Assembly (NCBI GenBank): GCA_030278955.1
Contig: JAOANR010000014.1
Location: forward strand, 18,106,068-18,170,067
DNA from: Hygrophila difformis
Taxonomy: Eukaryota > Streptophyta > Magnoliopsida > Lamiales > Acanthaceae
Direction of reading: 5' to 3'
Length of the DNA: 64,000 nucleotides
The notes under the pieces are model-generated. The model was not told the origin of the DNA. It ran no database searches and worked only from the letters and a program-made list of their open reading frames with translations. Positions 23,010-32,079 of this stretch are shown piece after piece. Numbering within the stretch: position 1 is the first letter of the stretch; every line of letters begins with the position of its first letter. The position numbers were made by a program, and so were the translations under genes.

Positions 23010-24189
23010 ATGAATCATGTGCCGGTGTTGGTCTGCTGCTTATTGTACCATGATGATATGTACTAGCTTTTGCTTCAGTCTTTTGAAGCAATCTATCGAT
23101 TGTATTTTGATTTCTCTTTCTTAAGAGGTCAGGCCTCAAGTTCTGTTGTGGTTGGACTTTGATCATCTTCAAAGTTGTCTTAATAATAAAATGGGTTAAT
23201 AATACATGTTATGGTCTGATTTCAGTTGGCTTTCTTGTTTCCTTCGGGCATGCTAGCCAGAAAGTGTATGATCCTCTTATCGGTTTGGGTGAGGTCCCTT
23301 ATCTAAATAATAATAAGATGGCGGATATGTGCACGACACCAAAACACCACAAAAACCCAATATTAAAGACACACCTCCAAAATGTTGAAAAGGTAAGTAT
23401 GCTACAGCCACCCAGTAAAAATATACTAACTTTACCCTTTAATGAATAAAAATAGATTATGTTGAGTGCACAACCAATGGATTAGGGACACCTATATTAA
23501 AAGCCACCCACTTACCCACCACATTTGAAGAATTCATAAGAAAAAAAAAAAAAAACTCCTCTGCCTAAACCGAACGACAACTTTGAAGTGCAACCCACTG
23601 CCGCAAACTTGAAGATGTCCGAAGTAGGTTCCCAGCGACGGCGGGGCAGCAGGGCAGTAGGCGGTGGAGGCAACGGTGAAAACTGTGATTGTATGCTATC
23701 CAATTAAACTGGGGTCTATGTTGGGTTCTGAATTTTGATGTTAGTTTTAAGTTTGAAGTGCTGAAATCATTGATGAAGTTGTTGGGCATTTTGTTGGGGT
23801 TAATATTATGCAAAGATTGGGTGTTTATGGTGTTGCGGTTGATAGTCGGGGCTAGAGGGGATGGTATATGCGAACACAATAAACGGCCAATGCTGTTGGC
23901 TTTTGTGGACTTCGGCCATTGCTGGCCGAAAGTAACTATTTCATTGTTACTTGGAATGGTATTGCACAATCTTCTTGAGAATTTCATTGTTTTCGGCCAG
24001 AAATGGTTGATTGTTTCCATAGGATTTTGTCCAGTAGTGGTTGAATGTTTATAAAGGATTTCGGCCAACAGTGGTTGAAAATGAAGATGGCAAAACAACC
24101 AGGACGAAAATTGTGATTGCCTGCTGTCTAATTAAAGCATACTCGAATTTAATATCTAAACAACCAGATTTTTTCGAATTTAATGTATG
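23010..24189. other. Defensin 1 3' region and unidentified repetitive DNA
   Basis: 23010-23320 is the 3' UTR and flank, with AATAATAAAATGG-type polyadenylation context near 23180. From about 23870 to 24080 the word CGGCCA(A/T)...TGGTTGAA recurs (CGGCCATTGCTGGCCGAAA, CGGCCAGAAATGGTTGA, CGGCCAACAGTGGTTGAAA), and mirrored words appear right of the LINE (26500-26575). This could be a subterminal region of a larger DNA transposon split by the LINE. No gene is supported. Confidence 0.5.
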
Positions 24190-26062
24190 TTTTTTTTTTC
24201 TTTGGAGAAGTCGAAGCCAGAAAACAAATACCAAAGTCAAAAGTCAAAATAAAAACCAAGAAAGGACATCAAACTTGAAACAGGGGAAGTAAACGCCGGA
24301 CGTGTCCGCCGCCAAATCCCCTGTCACGAAGTCCGGAGGGAAGGCCCAGGTGATGTAGAAGTCCTCAAAAGACGCACCATGTTTGGCCAACTTGTCAGCA
24401 ACTCTATTACCTTCACGAAGCACACGAAGAATGGTGCTGCCCTCAAAGGAACCACGCAACTCCACAATTGGGGCGATAAGAGGCTCAAGGGCGTGGTAAG
24501 GATCTTGCTCCCTGATCAGTCTCATGCAAACCATGGAATCCGAATAATAAGTGACATAAAGAATACCAAGCTGCAGAACAAACTTCAAACCGGCAGCCAT
24601 AGCTGATAATTCGGCGAAAGTGTTGGACTTGTGACCAAGAAAGCCACAGCCTCCACCAAGCCAAGAACCCGAATCATCTCTGGCCACAAATCCATAACCC
24701 GATTTCCCAGGATTCCCGGGGGCACCATCAATATGTAAGATAGTCCCATGAGCTCCTTGCATGTTCCAATGGACCAACCATAAAGATCGAGGAGGGGAAA
24801 CCACACTCTGCTTGGCTATCTCAAGGTCGGAGGAGATCCGTATAACATCACGATGGAGACTCCAAATGGTACGACATTTCCCTTTAAAAATGCGACCATT
24901 ACGCTCAATCCATATCACCCATAGGGCAGGTAGAAATGAAGAACCATAGACGTGCAACAGACCATAAAGAAAGTCACGAATATTTTCCCGAGGCATGAGT
25001 TCACAATCTTGAGGAATCACCATGTGAAGTGAGCTCCAAAGCTGGCGAGCCCATCCACAATAAAACAACCAGTGACACGAAGTTTAACATTCAACACCAT
25101 AAAGCATACAACGAGGAGACGAAGCAAGGCACCTCCTATATCGCAGAATGTTAACAACTAATGCATTAAGTGACATTAGCCAAAGGAGGAAGGAGAACTT
25201 CTTAGGTATTTCCATATTCCAAATCCAACTCTAGTCATGTTCCTCGACAGAATATCTAGTTAAGAATCTGTAGGCCGAACGAATCGAATAATGCCCAGAT
25301 GGACAAGGAGTCCAAACTATAATGTCAGGCACCAAGTGGTGCAGCGGCGGTGGTGGCGAGCTGCAAATCAGTTGAAGCAGCTGCACAGGGACCAGGGAGT
25401 ATACGTTGGTCCAATTCCAGGCCCCATCTGTGATAATATCTTGCACCTGGAGGTTCAAATCCTGAGTGGCAACATAAGGCAACCTAGGTCCAAGCTGGGA
25501 CGAGTCCTATCAATTAGAAAACCAAAGGAGAGCTCCCCCTTCGCAATGCGATAGGAAAAACCTTGACGTAAGAAAGGAAGGATTTTCTTGACAATTTTAC
25601 GCACCCAAGATTTACAAGCAGAGGGTGGGGAGCGAATAAAATCAGCGAGTGAAAAGTGTTAGGAAGCAACTGCACCCAAGGCCTATAGGGAGAGTGTAGA
25701 ATAGACGAAATAATTTTTCCATGTAGTGCAATATTCATTTGGCGAGTCCTTAAGCCGAGACGCCCAGTCTTTCTAGACGAAGCCACAATGGCCCATTTAA
25801 CCAAGTGGATCCCCTTCCAGGAGTGGTCCTTCCAAAGGAACCTATTAATCCTCCCATCAATAGCAGAGCAAACAGCTTCGGGTAACCAAGAAGCTTCATG
25901 AAATATGTTGGAATAGCAGCCATAACTGATCGACACAAAGTAAGCCGACCAGCCTTGTTCAAAAGTTTGCTCGCCCACCCTCTAGCCGAGCATCAACTTT
26001 ATCTAGAATGAAAGAAAAATCACTACACCGTTGCCTGCCAGTTAGAACGGGAAACCCCAGAT
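24190..26062 (-). mobile_element. 5'-truncated L1-type LINE
   Basis: A minus-strand non-LTR retrotransposon end. 25514-25978 encodes the region after RT (AGRLTLCRSVMAAIPTYFM, RINRFLWKDHSWKGIHLVKW, LGLRTRQMN). 24244-25068 encodes a C-terminal RNase H-like domain (HIDGAPGNPGKSGYGFVARD, FAELSAMAAGLKF, EGNRVADKLAKHG). The frames are broken between these blocks. The poly(A) tail is the T-run at 24190-24199. The direct repeat AATTTAATGTATG flanks the copy exactly (24177-24189 and 26063-26075), giving its borders and showing 5' truncation at insertion. Confidence 0.93.
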
Positions 26063-26075
26063 AATTTAATGTATG

Positions 26076-26970
26076 TTGTATATTAATATAGATAAAATAA
26101 CATAAACCATGAATTGCCAATAGCTGCACAACCAAAATAATTTGGTTTGCAATGGCGACAAAATGTACATGTTGTAGCAATTTATCGCTACTCTCAAATC
26201 ATTCATTCGTGGTGAACAAGTCCGTGTAATCGGTGGAGATGATATCAACGCAAAGTTCACTACCTTGAGGTGCAATACTTTCTTCGCTTGATGGTATGCG
26301 GTTATCCTGAATACAAGATGAAAAGTGAAACGTTTAAACATAAGCTGGTACAAAAAACGGCTGCTGATGGTTGAAAACTAATGTCAAAATCGTCCACTGA
26401 TGGTCGATTTTCTTATAGTGAAATCAGCCACCGCTAACTGTTTGTTATACATTTGGCAAAAATAAATTATGGTTTTTTCAACCACGGTTGTTTTCGCACA
26501 ATTTTTGGCCAGTAGTGGTCGAAAATTCTTGCTACGCATGACCACTAGTGGCCGAACGCATTCCGACCAGCAGTAGACCATGCCAATTTGGAATTAAGTG
26601 CTAATCTACCTAAATGGATGGAAAATCTAACATTTTTCACCATAATTGTTTGGTAATCTTCGGCCATGTTCTCTTCAATTCCGGATGCTAGATGAAACCT
26701 ATCTATCACTTCTCCTTCTCACCTAGTATTCTACTGGTGGAGTTAGGATTTAAATTTCGAGAAGATGAAGAAAATATTGGTGGGTGCCCCCAATATTCTA
26801 TTTACATAGCGTGGTGTCTTTAACATTGATGTCCTTTCTACTTATATGGTGTGTGCCTTCAGCCTAAGCAAATGTGTGATCAATATACTAACTCAACTCA
26901 TTCAGGGGATTTGAATTTTTTGCTACAATGGTGGGTGCCTCGAACGTAATCCGTGTGCATATATTCCTTT
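26076..26970. other. Non-coding region with repeat words
   Basis: It contains TTTTCTTATAGTG (26400-26413), a near-match to an inverted CACTA terminus, and repeats of GGCCAGTAGTGGTCGAAAATT / GACCACTAGTGGCCGAA. No gene is seen. Confidence 0.5.
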
Positions 26971-26974
26971 CATT

Positions 26975-27240
26975 TCTTTTGGGGTTTGGTTCTCCCGGTT
27001 CTCTATCCCTTTCCTTTATCCCCATTTATAATTTCTGTATACACATTTGCGAACACATAAGTGTCATCACGGTTTACCAAAATAATTTAACAACTAAGTA
27101 GTATCAAAAAGATAAACTAAAAGGGGATAAAGATTTGACCAAGTGATCAAATCTCCTAACTTCCAACTTAAATATTGGAGGTTTGATTCTCACCCGACCT
27201 ATCCCTTTCCTTTATTCGCTTTGTAATTTGATACTCCTTA
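26975..27240 (+). mobile_element. Two SINE copies, plus strand (one 5'-truncated)
   Basis: 26975-27080 has the SINE body GGTTCTCTATCCCTTTCC...AAGTGTCATCACGG. 27113-27240 has a head with GGAGGTTTGATTCTCAC (B-box-like), then CCTATCCCTTTCCTTTATTC. Both match the body of the minus-strand copy that follows. Confidence 0.65.
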
Positions 27241-27244
27241 TTTG

Positions 27245-27425
27245 CTAAATTTTTTTGAGAAACAGTGATGACACTCATGTGTCGGTAAATATTTGTACAC
27301 AAATTATAAATGAGAATAAAGAAAAGAGATAGAGAACCTGGGGAATCGAACCCCCCAAAGTGACAAAGAGGAAAGATGAGGGATCGGGAGTCGAGCAACT
27401 TAACCTTTAGGGTAAGTCCTCGTAA
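27245..27425 (-). mobile_element. tRNA-derived SINE, minus strand
   Basis: On the minus strand: GGACTTACCCTAAAGGTTAAG (A-box region), GGGGTTCGATTCCCC (B box), then CTCTATCTCTTTTC and ATGAGTGTCATCACTG. It lies head-to-tail against the plus-strand copies, so the cluster holds inverted SINEs. Confidence 0.7.
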
Positions 27426-27429
27426 TTTG

Positions 27430-27940
27430 ATTCAATATATAATTATAACAAAAAAATAATTAAGTGATTAGAATCATTTAATTTTGTAAATAAAATACAT
27501 ATTTTATATAATTTTTTATTATATTTTATTGGGAAAAATTACTGAAAGCAGAAAAGAAATCTCTGAACCATATCCAAAATAGCGTCAATCCAAATATGTG
27601 AGACGTGGCATCAAATGCAATGAAAATAATCACGGATGAGCAACTTGGCAACTTGTTATTACTTTCTCGCCGTCGGCATTCACCGCAAAAAATATTTGCT
27701 ACATTTGATATAAAAATAAATACTTTCGATAATTTTTCTTTATAATTGTTTAGGTTATAATTAATAAATTAATATTTATATTTAAAAAATGAAGAACAAA
27801 ACTTTCGATAATTTGACCGTATTCCCACCCCTAATTTATAGTTAAAGAGATTTTGGTTGGGGAATTTTTTTTGTTCGGTGGGGAAATATTTTTTTTGGTA
27901 ATTTTCACGTACCTAAAAAAATTCCCCCACCAAAATCTCT
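27430..27940. other. Upstream flank of defensin 2
   Basis: AT-rich. A short inverted pair (GATTTTGGTTGGGGAATTTTTTT at about 27848 and ATTCCCCCACCAAAATCTC at about 27921) forms a possible hairpin. No coding signal. Confidence 0.5.
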
Positions 27941-27955
27941 TTTATTATAAATATT

Positions 27956-27963
27956 GCCCCGGG
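27956..27963 (+). promoter_or_regulatory. TATA box of defensin gene 2
   Basis: TATAAATA lies 134 bp upstream of the ATG, in the same context as the TATA box of defensin 1. Confidence 0.75.
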
Positions 27964-28089
27964 TGGTAACTGGTAAGTGGTATATTTGAAATCAACACAT
28001 CCACAACATATAGTAGAGGTAGCGAGGAAACTTGGTCTGGTATCATCATCAGCAAAAATATAAATAGGAATATATATATCGAAGAAGAC

Positions 28090-28196
28090 ATGGGGCGCCT
28101 AAGCCTTGCCACTCATATGGTGTTGTTGGCTCTAATGGTTCTCATGCTCACAGGTACTTTAATTTCTTGATAATATGTGACTACTGGAATGGATGG

Positions 28197-28229
<33 letters not shown>

Positions 28230-28459
28230 ATGGATATATGCATGTGGTAGGTGTAGGTGGGAAGCCGACGGCGGTGGTAGAGGGCGGGCACGGGCACGGG
28301 TACGTGCCCACGAGGATTTGCGGGTCGCTGAGCCATAAGTTCAAGGGCCCGTGCGCGAGCGACAGGAACTGTGCAAATATTTGCCACACCGAGGGCTTCC
28401 ACGGTGGCGACTGCAGAGGCTTTCGCCGCCGTTGCTTCTGCACCAAACCATGCCCATGA
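28090..28459 (+). CDS. Plant defensin 2, 90 aa, one intron
   Basis: Paralog of the defensin at 22656. The model is join(28090..28153,28251..28459), with splice sites CACAG|GTACTT and GGTAG|GTGTAG in the same phase. The signal segment [14 protein letters not shown] is followed by [10 protein letters not shown]. Cysteines are at 45, 56, 62, 66, 76, 83, 85 and 89. The gamma-core [13 protein letters not shown] is identical to that of defensin 1, while the loop between C2 and C4 differs ([10 protein letters not shown] against [10 protein letters not shown]). The pre-domain insertion is longer: [10 protein letters not shown] at 33-42. All eight cysteines and the frame are intact. The intron holds a TA/TG microsatellite. 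Both genes encode the strongly basic GFRRR loop. Confidence 0.95.
28197..28230. repeat. (TA)n(TG)n microsatellite in the defensin 2 intron
   Basis: About ten TA units followed by about six TG units, ending 20 bp before the splice acceptor. Confidence 0.9.
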
Positions 28460-28845
28460 ATCATGATCCACGCATCGTGAAACATGTGTCGGCCGCCTGC
28501 TTAGAGTACTTACGTTGTGGTTGGACTTTGATCATCATCTTGGAAGTTTGTCTTAATAATAAAAATGTGTGACGAGGTAATAATATTATGATGGGATGGT
28601 GTGATTACTGATTACAGTCGGTCGAGTTTCTTGTTTCCTTCGGACATGGTCCATGTTGTGGACATGCTGGCTAGGCTGTGTATGATCCTCTCCTAGCTAC
28701 CGGTTTGGGTGAGGTCCCTTACCTAATAGTAATAATAATAATTTTAAATGCTACTACTACTGCTGCGAGTAATCGGTTGGGAATTGAAAATGTAATTGCG
28801 GAAAATTAAATAAAATGTTCATTTTATATATCGCCCTAAAAAATT
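28460..28845. other. Defensin 2 3' flank
   Basis: Duplicated 3' flank shared with defensin 1 (TTGGACTTTGATCATC, GGTTTGGGTGAGGTCCCTTA), extending to about 28740. Confidence 0.6.
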
Positions 28846-28846
28846 A

Positions 28847-29067
28847 CTCCCTCCGTCGTCGTATAACTTTTTCTTTGGTCTGCTCCAATTTCTGTCGCAT
28901 TTTCTTAAAGAAAATAATTAAACTAATAATATGCAAATATAGTCCCTCACATCACATCACAAATTTACTACGATCACATCACAAAAGTCGCTAATTTACC
29001 CTTATTCTAAATGTTAATAGGAGTATACGCGTACTTTTTTGGGACATAAATACCGAGTCGGAGGGAG
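28847..29067. mobile_element. Stowaway MITE, 221 bp
   Basis: CTCCCTCCGTCGTCG to GAGTCGGAGGGAG, with TA on the left and TG (mutated TA) on the right. Confidence 0.82.
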
Positions 29068-29418
29068 TGTAATTCAGAAAAATAATTAAATAAACATATT
29101 GAGTAATTTTTTTTTTGAGATATATAAAATGTGAAATATCAATAGTACTCACACCAAAAAAAAAAATAGTACTCACACCATGTACAAATGTGTGATCTAT
29201 TTGAAATATTCCGGTGCTTTTAAAAAGTTACTACATCCGTGACGTTTTCTGTATCCAATTAACGAAAATGGTATAAAACTCGAAGATTAGAATTTAATAT
29301 AATAATATATCCTTCACCGCCACCATTTCGGTGCTTGTAGAAAATCCAAACCAAAACGTCAAACATGGTGCCATTTTCTCCTTATATTTCTATGTATCGT
29401 GCAATATACTTACATTTA

Positions 29419-30159
29419 TGTTAACGATGAAAATCTTGGGAAGAAAGTATCTCTCTCTTTTATTGATAAAGTAGGAGGAAAGATTCCAGGAAAACTAGAA
29501 AAGCAAATACAGGAATGTAAAGAAAGAAGTAAAAGAATTTAAGAACAAGAAAATAGTAAAATGTGGGGAAAATAAGTAAAAGCTCTCTAGGAGTGTTGGA
29601 GATGATTCTTGCAAGTAGGCCTAGGTCACATATATATAGTGGTGAGTGGTGAGAGTTTTCCAGCTGTACCTCCATCTCTCGTTGATTTGTTTCCTTCTAG
29701 ACCGCTTCTCTCTGATTTGTTTCCTTAATTGAAGACCTCCATCCTGATTCTCACACGGCCTCCATCTTTCTAGGGTTTCCACCTTGATTCGTCATGCCTC
29801 TCTTCCCGTATTGGGCCTTGAGAGTATCTCTTCTTTCAAGATATATCCGGGTTTTGGAGACGTGTCCTCCCCCTTCCGGATATATTTTCACCAACTGGTT
29901 TGACTGGGCCACTGGAATTCTCGCTTGAGGGTATCCTCACATAATGGGTGATCTAGACTCCAAGTGGGTAATCTAGACTCCCTTGGGTTGGGTGATCTAG
30001 ACTCCAAGTGGCTTATCTAGACTCCCTTGGGTTGGATGATCTAGACTCCCTCTTTCGGATATATTTTCATCACAGACTGGGCCGGACAGTGCAAACATAG
30101 ATGGGCCTCCAATATTATACTAACGAACATGGACTTTAATATTTTTTTTGGGGTTAACA
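29419..30159 (-). repeat. 3' LTR of a minus-strand Ty3/Gypsy element, 741 bp
   Basis: Ends are TGTTAAC...GTTAACA. On the minus strand it is preceded by the purine-rich GAGGGGGCATC (30160-30173 on the plus strand), which serves as polypurine tract and sets the orientation. ATTTA (29414-29418) would be the target duplication, but the other LTR is not in the window. Confidence 0.8.
29951..30049. repeat. Five copies of ATCTAGACTCC inside the Gypsy LTR
   Basis: Copies start at 29951, 29971, 29995, 30015 and 30039, giving alternating 20- and 24-bp spacing (a 44-bp higher-order unit). Confidence 0.88.
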
Positions 30160-30173
30160 GATGCCCCCTCGCG

Positions 30174-31139
30174 CATTTTGTCTGATTAGCAATTCAAGAC
30201 AAATTTGCGCGCTTAATTCAAGTTTGTAGGCCCATCGAGGCCCATTATGCCTCATTTTCTTCTCGTTCAGATTCCGGCTGCCGGAGAGCTACCGCCGGGA
30301 AGCCGCCGCCGCCGTCGAGATTTCTAACCGCCGTGAACGTCGCCGGACGCCGCCGTCTGGGCGTTGCCACTTCTTGCTGCAGGTTGCCACCTTCGTTGGA
30401 CCCGGAAGCCGCTGCCGCCCTCGCGAGCCAGGCCGCCAGCCTTCCCGTTCCGGAGGCCGCCGTCGCTGCTTGCCCCGGGTGCCAGGGCCGCCACCACCAT
30501 TTCGCCAGGGCCGCCGTCGGAGGGAAGGCCGCCATCTCAAGGCCTGGAGGCCGCCACTGCTTCGCTCGGGGGAGGCCGCCACTGATCCGTGTGTAGGGCC
30601 GCCATCTACGCCGAGGCCGCCGTCCTTGCTCCAAGTGGCCGCCATCATCACCTCTTGGCCGCCATCATCGAGGCCGCCACCTCTCACAAGGCCGCCACTT
30701 CTCCTCATAGGTCAGGTAAGTTCCTCATGTTCCCGTGTCTTTATTTTGTTATGTATATTTGATAACATGAATTCCAGCTAGACCACTTATCTCCACTTTG
30801 TTTGTCATTGCCTATCATGACTTTGACATAGGAAGGATTCTAGCTAGACCACTTATCTCCACATTGCTTGTCATTGCATGACTTTGACATAGGAAGGATT
30901 CTAGCTAACCTAGTGTCGCTTCTTTAGTCATCCCACGGTTTACTCATGACATAGGATCTAGTAGACGACACCACTCCGGCAGCCACTCCCTTGGCTCAGG
31001 CCGCCGCTCGCCGTCACTCCGGGTCATCATCGGCCTTGTGGTGGGCAGTTTCTGTCTGTACTTTGGGATATTACTGCTACTTTTTTGGCCGAACTTGTGA
31101 TTGGCCACTTTTGATGTACTCGTGTTTCTTACTCAGATT
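30174..31139 (-). other. Gypsy region between pol and 3' LTR, with a GC-rich GGCCGCC block
   Basis: 30245-30715 is strikingly GC-rich and repeats GGCCGCCA/T words. Several frames stay open through it because of the composition, and no domain is recognisable. 30771-30910 is a tandem pair of about 66-bp units (CTAGACCACTTATCTCCAC...GACATAGGAAGGATTCTAG). This is probably non-coding 3' sequence of the Gypsy element, although a captured exon cannot be excluded. Confidence 0.6.
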
Positions 31140-32079
31140 CCCATACTGATGGATAGAACATTTTGAGATATTTTGCGTTTATGCTTTGTTTGTGTTCTTG
31201 ACCATCAATATCCATCAGTTTATATGCACCATTAATCAATCTTTGCGTAACAATGAACGGTCCTTCCCAATTTGGAGACCATTTACCTGTTTCATTGTCT
31301 CGCACCCCTGAAGGTAGAATTACTTTCCATACTAGATCTCACTCGCTAAAAGCTTTACTTCGAACTCTCTTGTCGTAATGTCTCGCCATCCTCATCTTTT
31401 GGTGACGGATATTTTCCAGAGCGGTAAGCTTGTCGCCATCTGCCGTCTCCAACTCTTGCAACATGGCCTTTTCATACTTAGCTAAGTCTAAGTGATGCTG
31501 TTGGGCCACTCTTAGAGAAGGGACCGTGATCTCCAAAGGTAGAACGGTGTCATGACCATATGTCAGGTAATATGGTGTGAATCCAGTGGCGGCGGACTTA
31601 GCATTCCGGTAAGCCCATAGGACTTCCGACAGAGCCTCATGCCACTTCCTTGGTTTCTCACCCACCGTCTTCCTGATCATACTTATCAAGATCTTATTGG
31701 TGGCCTCCGCTTGACCGTTTGCTTGGGGGTAATATGGAGTGGAGTGATATATGCGAATGCCGAATTGTCTGGCAAAAGCTAAGAACTTCTCGCCAGTGAA
31801 CACAGTTCCTTGATCCGCAGTGATTGTTTGAGGAATTCCAAATCGATGTATGAGCTCAGTTACGAACTTAATTACATTGTTTTGGTCTATCTTCCTCATT
31901 GGCCATGCTTCCACCCATTTGGTAAAGTAATCAGTGGCCACCAGTATGAAAGCGTGGTTTTTAGACGACGGCGGGTGAATTTTCCCAATGATGTCCATCC
32001 CCCAGCCACGAAATGGCCAAGGCTTGATGACTGTATGTAATTCTTCTGCTGGTACTCTTTGAATTGACCCATGTTTGCA
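31140..32079 (-). pseudogene. Ty3/Gypsy pol C-terminus (integrase), truncated
   Basis: The minus-strand integrase core has DYFTKWVEAWP, FGIPQTITADQGTVF and YYPQANGQAEATNK, with WAYRNAKSAATGFTPYYLTYG after it. A TGA (plus 31339-31341) interrupts the frame just before DLVWKVILP and KWSPNWEGPF, the pol C-terminal module. At the other end, the HTVIKPWPF-type region upstream of GMDIIGKIHPP is frameshifted near 31990. Similarity stops at about 32080, where another LTR begins. Gag, protease and RT are absent. Confidence 0.9.

Noticed and set aside
23565..24098. 177-codon minus-strand frame
   Set aside because: No family features. It overlaps repeat words and the LINE flank.
30245..30781. Four long overlapping frames on both strands
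   Set aside because: They are open only because the GGCCGCC block lacks AT-rich stop codons. The peptides are low-complexity Gly/Arg/Pro.
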